Below, in pieces: positions 11,017 through 24,867 of a DNA stretch of 64,000 nt (within the stretch, counting starts at the first letter, position 1; each line of letters begins with the position of its first letter). The stretch is from Echeneis naucrates. Lineage: Eukaryota > Chordata > Actinopteri > Carangiformes > Echeneidae. The stretch lies in assembly GCF_900963305.1 (NCBI RefSeq), contig NC_042521.1:8265614-8329613 (forward strand), written 5' to 3'. The notes under the pieces were generated by a model. The model did no database searches and was not told the origin of the DNA. It was given only the letters and a program-made list of their open reading frames with translations. The position numbers and the translations under genes were made by a program.

Positions 11017-13904
11017 GTAAGCTCAGAACATTTATGCTCACTTAGTTTTTTGTTTTTTTTAAGGATTGTACAAAAAATAATTAACCAGCATTGATCTCTG
11101 GAGTTTGGTAAGCACAACTTATCTCCTTTTACACAACTTTGTAGACCATGAAATTTTCCATGCAATTGTTCAGTTAAACAGGTGGTGCAGTCTCCATTTG
11201 ACATTAAAATGGGTATAATACTCTTGAAGCTGTCACACCACTCATCCAGGACGCCACAGTCGTGTGCATAGTTTTATTTTAACTTGACAGCTCCACCTGG
11301 AAGGGATAAAATAAATAGTAACAACAGGTTGCCATCTCACACTGTTTTCGTTTCACTTATCTAGAGGACTGCAATTACTGTAAACATCATCTGTCTTTTG
11401 GAAAATTGTACAGTCAAGGAAAACATATTCCTCCACATCAGTATTTTATATTTTGTTTTGTTTTTTGTTACGATCATGTGAAAGCAAATTGCAGGCTGAT
11501 TTAAAAGATTATTTTGTCTTTCACGTCATGTCGAATCACCCAGCTGGAAATATAATAAATAAAAATGCAGACAAGGCGATCCAGTGACCTTTAAGGCTAA
11601 ATATTAATCACAGCTAATGTGGTTCCCCCTTGGGACATCACACCTCCACTTTATGTTAATACTATTTATTTATTCATTTATTTTACATATTGAGAGTATA
11701 GTTTCATACAGAGTTGAGACAGCATATTGATTTTCTGAATTTTCTTTTTCTCCATTTTGTATGATTCCATTTAAGAAGAGGAGGACCACCAAGAGAAAAC
11801 GTTCACAACCTATTATTTGAAGGGTTATAGGACACGTTTTAGTCTAAAGTATAATTTTATCAACAAACCAGATTTAGACAATATTTTTTCCAAATGTGGC
11901 ACTTAACAACATTGCAACAGTGGAATTTCTTATGTAATTTGTTTTGTTGATGTTCAAATCAGGAAGAACTGGAGAATGACGTTCATAAAAGATATCAATA
12001 ATAACCGAAGTACTTTTCCAAGCCTTCTGATTTTGTTTGAACAGTAGCTGAAACCACCAGTAGGGAGCAGCAAGAGCAGAAATTCCTCTTTGCCATACTT
12101 TAAAGAACAATAACATTAAAAACATATTTCTCTCTCTAATCACACAATCGCTTGGAACTCAGACTAATTCAGCCATATGTGATCATTTCATGTGAGCACG
12201 TAAACAGACATCAGCCAAAACCTTCTGAGGGCAACAAGAATCTGGGGTAGCAAACAAGCTGTGACTCTAAAAAACAGCAAAGGAAACAATTGATTAAATT
12301 TGAAATTATGTTGAACCCGGTGTAATGTGATGTTCAAATTGCTATGCAAGTGAAAGAAAAGCATAGCACCCTGGTGGGCTGCCACCCCCAGTTTTGGCAG
12401 CTCTCCTCACACGTTGGGCTGCTCGATGCAACACTGAAGAGAATGTGTGAATATTGGTGGACAGAGAAAGACGGTAGTGCAGCTCAGTTTACGCCACTGC
12501 GGTGTTTTCTCAAGAAAAAGATGATTTTAAATGTAAAATATCAAATAATTCATCAAATTACTCCTGCTTTTGAAACTTCTGTTAGTCTGGAAACCCCTCA
12601 GAAATCTCTATATGTATGAATGTTGGGAGGATGGTCCAACTATTATTGATGACAGCAGCTCCCCAGAGGAGTGAGTAATGGGGGCTCCCTTCACCTACAC
12701 TCCTTTGGCAGTACATATGCTTGAGAGTGAAGATATTGTGCAAAGGTGAAATTGCAGTTATATTTAGTGTCAGCTTCGATAGCTCAAATGCAAAAAAATT
12801 GTAATGGAAAAACCACGTAATAACAGTAATTGGCAAGAAGGGAAGCAGAAAATTAAGTATTGTAACTCACTGTCTGATGTGAAATTGTCATGGATCCATT
12901 TCACAGTTTACTGAAGGAAAAAAAAAAAAAGCAAATAAGCGCTATTTTCATTGAAATTGTCTCTGGATATATTTCTTGACAAGTAAAGAGAATCTAAAGA
13001 GCAGGGCACTACTTCAGGTCAGTCATCTCCCACTCATAGCCTCCTGTTGTTCAAAAATACATCCAAATGAAACCTGAAATTTGGAGAAAACAGACAGACG
13101 CAGCACAACGAGGGAGCTTCATTCTTCTGAAGATTTTTGACTCCAAAATAGTGTGTTGCTGCAGCTCAGTTCCCCTGTTGCTTCACTATCCGCATGGCAA
13201 CAACAATATGGCTCTGGACTAACATGCGAGTGCTCGGTGCATGCTGCGGGATTATATGCACCAGGACCTGGACTTCATCCAACATGCTGCACTGGATGAC
13301 AGGAGGCAGCAGCAGGTCAGCCAAAGGCAGAGATTTAGGAGCAACACCAGATGGGAATGATTTTAGGCACAGACACTTGGAAATAACTGAATATCTTTTT
13401 ATCTTTCTTTCTCTCAGAGCACTTCAAAAGGTAGATTATGATGATAAATTATAAATTCATAGCGAAGACGGGATTATTAACTCCAGTGTTGCGTGTGAGT
13501 ATTTTTTTTTTGTGGTATTGAATAGTGCAGTCTTAATGGTGTAATGTGCTCCGGTCTTGGATGCTGTTTCACAATCTTGGTCCTTGTGCCCCTTTTTAAC
13601 TTTGGGGACCTCCAAAGTAAAGGTCTCTGCACAGCCCTGAAACAAAACTGAACACCACTGACACTGCAGGTAATGCTGAAACAACTGACAATAGAAAAAT
13701 ATTAACGCAGTCTTCACAATCAAGAAATGAATCATGCACCATGATCAATATACATACAACATAATATATGATACAATATAAATATGTGGCCATTTGAAAT
13801 TAGCTAAAATAAAAAAAGCATATAATAAAAAACCCAAATAAAACTAAAGAATTAAAGTTGCACTGCAGTGCAGTCTAATATATTATTGAATAGTTCCATA
13901 TTAC

Positions 13905-13960
13905 CTGCGACCCGGCCTCAGATAAGTGGAGGAAGATGGACGGATAACCCCACATTCATT
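13905..13960 (-). mobile_element. Fragment of dispersed fish repeat (family A-like terminus)
   Basis: Contains 'cctgcgacccggcctcagataagtggaggaagatggacgga', which is the reverse of the terminal segment seen at 44035-44080 (ccatccatcttc...ggggtcgggtcgc). Short and diverged. Confidence 0.5.
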
Positions 13961-14994
13961 TTACTTATACGTTATCATAAAGGAGGAGGAACTATTTAAA
14001 AATTGAGTTATTTGGTTAACTCAAATGACAGTCATGTAATTTAGAAAAAAAGAACAAGTTTAAATTGGAGACCTTGTGTTTAAACGTAGACAATGAGTAC
14101 CTGTGTGAGGAAATACTTTATGTATTACATGATCCAAGCAAGGCTCTACTATTTTATTTCCCCATTTTCACTATATGGATAGAGGTACATAGAGGTGCTT
14201 ATAGAGGGGCTCCACTTTCCCGCAATTATACAACAAGTGTCCTTGAATACATCAGCTGATTAGATTCAAAATCTGCATTACCATAAATCTATGTGTCCAT
14301 AAGAGGATGGGGGAGGTAATATCTTCTTTGATGCATTTGACAGAAAAATGGGTTACTTTTCTCTTCTGACACTGAATATCATCCCACATCTCACAAAGAC
14401 TTGAGTTATTGGCTCATAAGTATAAGGTGTGTAAATTCATTTGTGAATTTCTCCACTTTCGGTTTTAGCTGCTCGGTACACCCACGCTGCTTCACTCGTT
14501 AATGCCATCTTCAATAATTTAATTAGCTTTGCTTACTGCAGATTCAACAAGAGTGTTTGAGTGGAGCTTTCAGACTCTCTGCTTAGCTGCAGGATTATGT
14601 GGTGTGTTGACCCAAAGGCCGATCACCACAGAAAAAGAGCCTGTGCTGAGTCAGTAACTTACCATCTGGTACCTCAGGGAACCTGTGTTCATCAGCGAAT
14701 CTCTGTCCAAGCCCGGATTCAGGAAAAGGAAAGATCAGAGAGGGACGCCAATTACTGCCTCGGCCAAATCAGAGCTCCACATTGCATAATATCATCCTGT
14801 CCTTTTATCAAATCATGATATTGTTGCGTCATTGTTGATCCCCGCAGTGTGGACTCCTGTTATGTTTCTAGATTAAATAAAAAGATGTTTTGAAATTAGA
14901 GATTTAAAAATATATATATATATTAATTTACTTTGTTACTGAGAGGTACATAAGATTAATACCACTCTCTCTGTATGTTTAAAAAAAAAAAAAA

Positions 14995-15190
14995 AAAAAC
15001 AAGCTACAGCTTTTTAACCTAGCTTAGCATAATGACTGGAAACAGATGGGAACAGCTAGCCAGCCTTTCTTAAGTAATGTTAGCTAAAGCTTATTTAATA
15101 ACAATATTATTCATTTTTCTGAGCAATTGCTGAAGCCAACTTTTAAAAAACAAGCATCAATTTGTGGTTTCTGTTTTTTTGTTTTTCACA
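14995..15190 (+). mobile_element. Dispersed fish repeat, non-autonomous (family B), diverged copy
   Basis: Contains 'cctagcttagcataatgactggaaacag' followed by 'ggaacagctagccagcc' and later 'caatttgtggttt'. The same ordered phrases occur at 24440-24790 in this window. I know this consensus as a common dispersed repeat in teleosts; the class is not certain. Confidence 0.6.
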
Positions 15191-18100
15191 CCAATTTCAC
15201 CTAGAGCAGCCACGCATGACAATAAATATTAACATGAAATAACTCCCCTTTAACAGGCAGCAGAGGCATTGAGCAGCACCAGACTCAGGGACGACAGCCA
15301 TCTGCTTCAACCAGTTAATAATAATTAATCCCAAACTTATAGTCTCGACCTCTGAGGGTTCAAAGTAACTGCTGCTCTTTTCGCAAACTGTGTGACAGCG
15401 CCAGAAATCTGCAAACTCTTTAGCAGTGTGTGTCATCTTTTCATTATCAAGAGGATGGTCACACACAGCTCAATGTTAAATTCTGAATAAGAAAATCGGG
15501 ATATTTTATTTTAACATTTTCAAACTGACAACCCACTTCAAAATCTCAAAAGGATATTGGTGACCCACATCTGAAGTCACGACAACGCAGAAGAGTAAAA
15601 TGTTCTCAGAGCACTTTATACCTGAACGGTAACATTCAATTTCATATCTGAAAGGACGGGAAGCAAATCTTATTTGAGTCACCATCTGTCTTCTACACGT
15701 CCTTTCACTTCTTCCTGTGGCCAACCAGCTGTCAGTTTTGATGCTCCAGTTATTCTTATGAATGTAATCTTGTAATGCATTGGAGTGTTCATTGGGGTCC
15801 AGTCACAAACTGGTCCACCCAGTGACAATTTAAAAGTTCCATCGGCTGGCTCAGTATAGTTAGATAATTGAATAGAAATTTTAAAAACATTTATATTTTC
15901 TGTAGTGACTTTTTTTTTTTTTATCTAAATTATTTTGTTTTGTAAGGACAATTGCAGCACCTTGGCAGCCCACCAGTGGGTGCCGGCCTTCAGTTTGGAG
16001 ACCACAGATTTAAACTATGCAAGTTATAACAAATCATCCTTATGTTAAATGTTATGTTAAATTATGTCTGAATTTTCCCCTCTAAGGTTCATTTGTTTGT
16101 TTGAGCGCACACAAACAGTTTAAACTATTGTCATTTCTATCTACTGAGGAAACTTTTTACAAATTCTACCACTGTGTGGTGAGTGGGAGTCCAGAAGTGG
16201 AAGTGGAGAGATTGAAGTGAATATTTTCTACTCAGAAATGAACCTGATAATGGACTGAGGCTGATGTTTTGATTGAGCCGTTAGAAAGACAGACATGAGA
16301 GCCAGAGCTGCTCCTTGTTTTCCTAGTGACTTGTTAAATTTTGTAAATCTTGTACGGCAGAAGAATTCTCACTTGGTGCCGAGACACAAGCAGGAAAATA
16401 CAGCTTCACCGTGGGACTGAACCACCTGGCTGACAGGGTACGACTCTGCTTCAGGCCATCTGCACACAACACAGCAGCTTCTGGTCTTTAGCAGGCCCTC
16501 CTAATTTTTCATTGTGGATAGTGAATATTGGATGATGACTCCATTAACAGGATCCATTCCAACAGACTGACTTTTTTCCCCTTTCACTTTTATTTTAATT
16601 TTACAACTTTTATTTAGTTTTACTTATTTTTTATAGACTCATGTGTTCTCACTTCTTGAAAAACAATGCAACTGTCCATTTTCCCTTTTGGATTTTATGT
16701 CATAATAATTGAAAACCAAATTATTGCTTGTACAATATGATTTAAGTTTTTTTTTTTTCCTGACAAAAAACATGAGCGAACAATAATTTAAAACATTTAC
16801 AATAACTGAGTCAGTTGACAGTCTACAGAACCAGAACGGGGTTTTTCAGGTCATGAACGTATCCAAGTGCCCCCTTGTGGTTACAAGCCAGCAACTAACA
16901 TTTTAGCACAAACACTCCACCACCTGCACCTCCCTCACATGATCTGCATGTGTAGACACTGGACATCACTACCTGAAGTGCATTCTCATTCATTAACCTT
17001 TTTTAGTGGAAGATGGTGACTTACACGCTGACCAGCAACGTTAGTCTGAAATTCAACCTGCCCCGTGTGGCTTCATTTAAAACCTAATGTATATTGCTGC
17101 TGTAATCTTCCTTTATACAATCTGATTAAAATAATCCTGTATAGACTGGGCCAATCTGGACTGTTATATGACCAATATTATATCTGGTAAGGCTGACAAA
17201 ATCGCATCATATGTTAAAACACTGTAAAATACTTTAATTCTAGCATTTGAAGACATATATGGAGGGAGAATTATTCATCTTAAAAACGATAATATTAACA
17301 CTAATAACTCCTGATGTATGAATTAAATGAAATGTTCTGCTTCGTAAAGGATTATCATGATAAGGCACAAAGGTATAAATAAGCCTGAAAAATATCCTTG
17401 GACTGTCATTAAGGATATTTAAGCAGGTGTTAAAATGTGGGTGCTTGATCTGAAGTGTGGGAATGAAGGTTTGTGGAGTAAAAATGCAGATAAGGAAAGG
17501 AGGGAGGGCGTTACAAAGCTGCACTGGAAGGGGCTGGAGAGAGGAGGATTAATATTTTATTTTGAGCCTGAAGACGGCAGGAAGCCTGAGGAGTGGAGCC
17601 TTGTATGGGTGTGACATGTTAGCTCAGCAGGAAACTGGCAACGACGACACACTTGAGCTTTTGGCTTGCACTCAGAGATCCACAGTGTGTTATAGGCCCC
17701 ACAGATGACTCCAAAAAAGCAAAAGAAGGGAAGGTGCGTGGCCTTGCAATGTGATAGATAAAATAAAAGCTGCTGAAGGAAACAGTGCCTGAGAAGAGCA
17801 CTGCTGTAAAGAGCATCATGCGCATTTCTTAATATTTACCAGCCACTTTTCTATGAAGACAGCCGAGGAGATCAATGAGAAGCTGAACAGCTTGAAGCTG
17901 GAAGAGCCAGTTAACGTCACAGTTGGCACCCTCAAGGAATTGTTTATCAACACCCCAAAGTGTGGACAGAACGAAGCACAAAACCGAGTGAGATCAGCTA
18001 TTCAAAGGAGAGAAATTAGTTTAGTTTTAGTTTTTTGTTTTTTTTTTAAAGGGGTTATGTGGGTCCTGCTGGGCCTTCAGCTCTGTGGGAGCTCTTGAGG

Positions 18101-18306
18101 CACAGATGAAGGAACAAACGAACAGGCGTCCCCTTGTTCCTCTGAATCCACAGAACTTGGTGGACTGCAGCACCATCGATGGAAACCACGACTGTAAAGG
18201 AGGATACATCTCCAAAGCTTTAAAATACATCTCCACAACGGAGGCGTTGAAATTTTACCTGTACGAACCTGTGCCAGGTTGTCCTGAGAAACTAATGTAT
18301 GTTATG

Positions 18307-18329
18307 TGTATATATATATATATATATAA
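18307..18329. repeat. Short TA microsatellite
   Basis: About eleven TA units just after the last recognisable cathepsin remnant of exon 4. Confidence 0.8.
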
Positions 18330-18364
18330 TAAATAAAGCCATTATTATCTGTGCCAGTCTCAGG

Positions 18365-18652
18365 GTGGCTGGATCAAATCCCATCTGACATTTGGTGAGA
18401 GCGGGTGCCACGCTTGACAGGTCTCTGGATTATCACAGGGCAGACACCAACAATCATTCATGCATGACGCCAATTTTGGATTCACAAAATCCACCAAACA
18501 TGCAAATCTTTGGGCTGTGGGAAGAAGCCAGATCAGCAGAGTATTCGTGACACACAGTGAGAACATACCAACTCCACAGGCGCTCGAACCCAGCTCCCTC
18601 TTCCTGCGAGGGGACAGTACTACCCACTGTACCATGCTGCTGCATGACATGT
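18365..18652 (+). mobile_element. Dispersed fish repeat (family A), second copy inside the cathepsin pseudogene
   Basis: Contains 'ggtctctggattatcacagggc', 'catgcaaatctttgggctgtgggaagaagcc', 'gagaacataccaactccaca' and 'gaggggacagtactacccactgtaccatgctgc'. These follow the order of the family A consensus and extend further at the 3' end than the copy at 6535-6785. Confidence 0.7.
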
Positions 18653-20186
18653 GAATGTCAAATAAGGCTGCTCAGTTTTAGAGCTCACGAATATGTGACT
18701 TCTAAAAATTTGACAGTTAAAATGTGATAAACGTCTTGAAAGAGCACAATCAAGTTAACCTTGTGACAATTATAATTTTTTTTACATGCGATAAGAAATA
18801 TAATGAGGAAACTACGACAAATGACAGCTGATGAATGTCACGCAGAAAAGGTGATGCACTAAATGATTATCAATAATGTGTTTTCCGTTTGTTTATCGGG
18901 TTAGGGTTAGGTTGCTTACCTCTCCGACTGCACTTGTTGCTGTGGCTGTGAACGCCATGCTGCCATCTTGCCCTCACTACAGTGGAGGTCAGCCTGAAAG
19001 AGTTGGATCAAAGTCAGTTAATGCAACCATGTTGCACCAAGTACGAGCTGTGAAAACCAAAAGCTTTATCTGTAGCTCCTTACATTTGTTACTGGACATG
19101 ACGTACACAGTCATATTTCAGATTTAAACATTTCTCTGAAACCGATCCCAGCTAAGAGGCAAAAAATGTGAGCAGACATGAAAGCAGTCAGGAGAGAGGA
19201 ACAAAGTCGTAATTGACTTCACAAGATGAACTATCATATTACTGTAGTAGACAGGAAGTCTGTAAAGCCCGAAGCCAAAACATCCCTGTTTACTGAGAGC
19301 CACAAAAGCAACTGTTAATTATCAGCAGACACACATAATACCAAAGTCAGGGTAAAAGACGGTTTGTGACATTTTATCAATTTAAATTACATTTTCCCTG
19401 GCACTGTAACATGTGACTAAACTGTAAGATCAATGCCCCCGACTGCAGCCCAAGGTTCAAAAATAACACCGTCCTGGTGGCGGGCTACGGAGAACGGGCG
19501 AACCGGACTGGATGGTTAAATAACATTTAAAACTGTCTACCCTATTACCCCACCTAGGGAAAGAAGTATGTGCTTACACGTGGATGGCCAACATTAGATG
19601 TGAAACGGATTGTTTCAGTGGGGGCACTGAGTGGGGAAAGGAAGGCTTCATGTGACCTGCAAGCCAGCTTTGCTGTCGACCCAGTTCTGTAAAATACTGT
19701 GAAATCATTAATCATATCTTATTTCATTGAGTGCCATCAACGAGTTGTTTGGGACTTTTATTTTTAACCCTAAAAATGGCAGGTTTCTGAAGCATTTAAA
19801 AGTAAGTTTCACAAAATACCTGTTGTGGTAGCCTCTTACGGCGATATTTAGAATATTTCAATTCTACTCAAACTATGAAAAACATGAATTATTATGTACC
19901 TTTTTTTTTTTTTAAATGGGTTCCACAAGACTTCCATGTGGTGGAATGCCTACAGGTATGGTTAGGGATTAGATGTGTATATGTTGATGCACTGATGTCT
20001 CTGTCTGTTTGTGTAATCTCTTATTGCAGCTGTACGGAAGGTGGAAACACATATTGTGAAAAGGGCAATAAATATCAATCTATCTAAAATTACTTACCAA
20101 ATAAAAGTCTGATGGTAATGAAAAAAATACAGCATCTGTTGAGTGCAAAAACATTACTCTTCAATGTTATTCTGTGTTGTTGTGTC

Positions 20187-20226
20187 CACACACACACACA
20201 CACACGCACGCACGCACGCACGCACG
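20187..20226. repeat. CA then CGCA microsatellite
   Basis: CA dinucleotides pass into CACG/CGCA tetranucleotides, about 200 bases upstream of the ctss start codon. Confidence 0.9.
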
Positions 20227-20434
20227 TACCACAGCTCTCTGAGATGCAGAAACTTACTCTGGTTGTGGTGTTTCTGCTGCTTCCAAATGTTGATTGTCAT
20301 CACCTGCAGTTGTATGAAGCTGCTTCAGCTGTGCAATCAAATCTTGAGACCCTGAGGTCTGCAGGCTTTTATAAATCATCTGCTGGCCTCAGTTCTGGTT
20401 CAGTGAGCAGTTCTTCCCGTTCCTGGATTTGGAT

Positions 20435-22191
<1,757 letters not shown>

Positions 22192-22812
22192 TCGGCAGAC
22201 GGCCTGAAGTTTTTATGTTGTACTGTGAATCTCAGATCATTTGGATTTTTCTTCAAGAGTTTGATTCTATAATATTGACTCCTAAATTTGAAAAATGTAA
22301 TGAAGTACTGACATCTAAATGGTCTAAGGGCACATCAGGGAGGGGAAAATGTTGGAAATGACTGAATTGGTCAGCCATTAGTCGCCAGCAAAGCAATAAC
22401 AGGAACACTGTTTATGATAAAGCTATAGGACAACGGGAAATGTAAATCAGGGACAGGACATGTCATCACAATTACGATTAGGATGGCTGAAACATCATGT
22501 GTGTAGCTGCAATTAAGGTCATTTCAGTCTAACGTACATATACCTGTACCAAGTACATTAAAATGATCTTTATAATGCAAACAATTTTTTCTGTTTTTAT
22601 TTTCATGATCATTGTCTTCAGAGAATTGGATAATTGGCACAAAAGTGCAAATCCCAGCATAACGAACAACTCACATAAAATAAATACAGCACCTTTTCAG
22701 CATCACTAAAATATTCTCAATATCCAGAAGTAATAAATACTGAATTTACCAAGAATTTCAGTCTGTTTACAAAACAAAAAGACAACACACAATAGATTTT
22801 TGTCATATAGAA

Positions 22813-22838
22813 TTTTTTTTTTTTTTTTTTTTTTTTTT
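22813..22838. repeat. Poly-T/poly-A run
   Basis: About 26 consecutive T on the plus strand. Confidence 0.85.
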
Positions 22839-23302
22839 CTGTTTTTGATTTGTTTTCCTTGATCTTTTGGTTCACAAAGTCCAAACTTGCACATACGAAC
22901 ATCTACAGTTTCAACACACAGTACACAATGATTTTTTTTAAATTGAACTCACATATAGAGTAGAACTTTTAGCATTTAAACAGGTCAGAGTCAAACTAAA
23001 GAAAAAAACAGTAACTCCTTCAGTCCAAACTACAGGGAAGGATTCTTGCAGTTCTCTGCGGACCAAGGAGTGGTTTTATGGCATAGAAGGGTCCTTTTGT
23101 CAAGATTCATTGAGGACTGATCTTTGTGCTCTTGAGCTGAGAAAATCACAAAAACCATGCCATTTAAAAATTCCTCCATCCCTTTACCCAACTATCATAA
23201 TTGGTTGAAGTACTCAGGCTGGTGCTTTATTTTTTACCACATCCCATTTATCACTGCCATTGTTATACTCAAACCAGTGACATTGTTCATAGTTAATACT
23301 TT

Positions 23303-23345
23303 TTATATATATATATGTGTATATATATATATATATATATTTATA
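23303..23345. repeat. TA microsatellite
   Basis: TA dinucleotide run with one GTGTA interruption. Confidence 0.85.
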
Positions 23346-24439
23346 TAGAATCAAAATTCTACACACGGTAACACCAAATAGTAAACTTTTACATTTGGAC
23401 AGGAACTTCATTTTGACAGGGGGCACTCGTTTGATAAGTTTAGAAACCGTGGTCCTTTTGAGTTTAACCTGCCTGTTAATTCAGAATTGGGGAAAATCTC
23501 CACTTTATTGCTTACACTTTCCCCTTGCAAATGGACTCATGAGGACAAACAAGCTTTTGTCAAATTGCACTTTTTGCACTCAGTTAACGAGCAATCTCAG
23601 CCCCCTACACTTACGTGCGTTGCCCTTTTTCCGGCCTTAGAGATCTTGTATCTCTGCGACAAGATGAATTGCACAATTACAAGCCTCCTCCTACCTGGGC
23701 CCAAGGTAAACAAGGAGCACAGTCACCACTAACTTACTTTCAGAACACATACTCAAGTTTCACCAATTTTAACCCCACTTTGATTAAGAACAATCACTGC
23801 AAGCAACAAATCTAGGCCATCATACAACAATGAAAACACAAGTTCTTGCTTTTAGACAAAAATAGCTGGCATACAGGACGTCCAAGAAGTCAGACAGTAC
23901 GATACAAACATGCGTCACAATTGGTTGAATACAGAAGGATTGGGGGGGGGAGAGTTGTCTTAATTTAAGATGTGATCCTTTTACCACGTTTCTAAACAGA
24001 GGAATAGGTCGCACGCTATCTCAGAGACTGGATGTCTTTAATGGGATCTGTTTTAAAGGCTGAAATGTTTCAGCATAAGAGCACCCAAGTCCATTGTGAA
24101 GAACAACACATCTCTACACTGCATATATTGCATTGTCTTTTTTTTTTTTTTTTAACTTCTTCTTCTCATAGTGTAAATATATATCCGTGGTCCCCAACTG
24201 AGCTGTGTTCATCACAGGGATTCATCACCGCGACAGCAAAAAGTAGAAAAATATGTGACAGACGATTTAGAGTCAGCTTGTGCGCTCACATGCACACATG
24301 CGCACACACACGTAAACATCCACGCATCAACACATCCAAACAGCCTCTCAAATATGAACAAGATGAGACAAAGGTCAATGAACACACACGACCTGCACAC
24401 AAACAGCGAGGTAAAATTTTGACCGCAATCTGGAGTTGA

Positions 24440-24790
24440 CAATGCTAAAGGAATAGTTTGAGGTTTTGAGAATGAACATCTTCTCCGTTGCTTGATACCA
24501 GTCCCATGTCTGTCACACTCTGTTAGCTTAGTTTAGCATAAAGACCAGGCATAAGGGGATGTGTTATCCTGGCTCTGCCTAAAAATAGCTAAATGTGTCT
24601 CTTAACTCACCAATTAACATTTTATATCCCCTCGCTTATCCCTCTCTCACTCTATATATACACTCCTGATTAAACAGTAAAAATAATCAGTTGTGGTTTT
24701 CTGGCACGTTATTTGCCTATTTCTTCACATCGTCTCTGGATAAAGCCAGGGTACCAGTTTTCCCCAGCATCCAGTCTTTAAGCAGAGCTA
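24440..24790 (+). mobile_element. Dispersed fish repeat, non-autonomous (family B), longer copy
   Basis: Contains 'gttagcttagtttagcataaagacc', 'ctggctctgcctaaaaatagc', 'ctcaccaattaacattttata' and 'gttgtggttttctggcacgttatttgcc' in the order known from a widespread teleost repeat. Shares its core with the copy at 14995-15190. No coding capacity seen. Confidence 0.65.
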
Positions 24791-24828
24791 AACTTTAAAC
24801 TATTCTAAGTTTCTTTCTCAGCCACACT

Positions 24829-24830
24829 GA

Positions 24831-24863
<33 letters not shown>

Positions 24864-24867
24864 ACAG
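24829..24867. repeat. CA microsatellite
   Basis: Nearly pure CA dinucleotides with one CT interruption. Confidence 0.9.

Larger units (their letters stand above)
10741..16330. other. Intergenic stretch between lingo4 and the cathepsin region
   Basis: No recognisable gene. It holds a TA microsatellite (10959-11014), a fragment of repeat family A on the minus strand near 13905-13960, and a repeat family B copy (14995-15190). One isolated plus-strand segment (13241-13315) could be a short coding exon. The rest is AT-rich with short unsupported open frames. Confidence 0.6.
16350..19600 (+). pseudogene. Broken cathepsin (papain-family cysteine protease) gene, tandem relative of ctss
   Basis: Remnants of at least four cathepsin exons lie in gene order on the plus strand. 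16350-16438 encodes the propeptide end (SFTVGLNHLADR) before a gt donor. 17841-17985 encodes the next propeptide piece (TAEEINEKLNSLKLEEPVN). 18050-18300 encodes the active-site exon: [20 protein letters not shown], then LNPQNLVDC and CKGGYISKALKYI. 19436-19535 resembles the active-site His exon (TVLVAGYGE) but the conserved NHG is not intact. The catalytic Cys is present, while the His is lost and the Asn exon is at best a faint trace near 19555-19610. Exon 4 runs into unrelated sequence after the GGY segment, and a repeat of family A is inserted at 18365-18652. It differs enough from the neighbouring ctss that it is probably an old tandem duplicate rather than a recent copy. Confidence 0.75.

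Noticed and set aside
22706-22902. Lys-rich minus-strand open frames
   Set aside because: They are created by the poly-T/poly-A run at 22813-22838.
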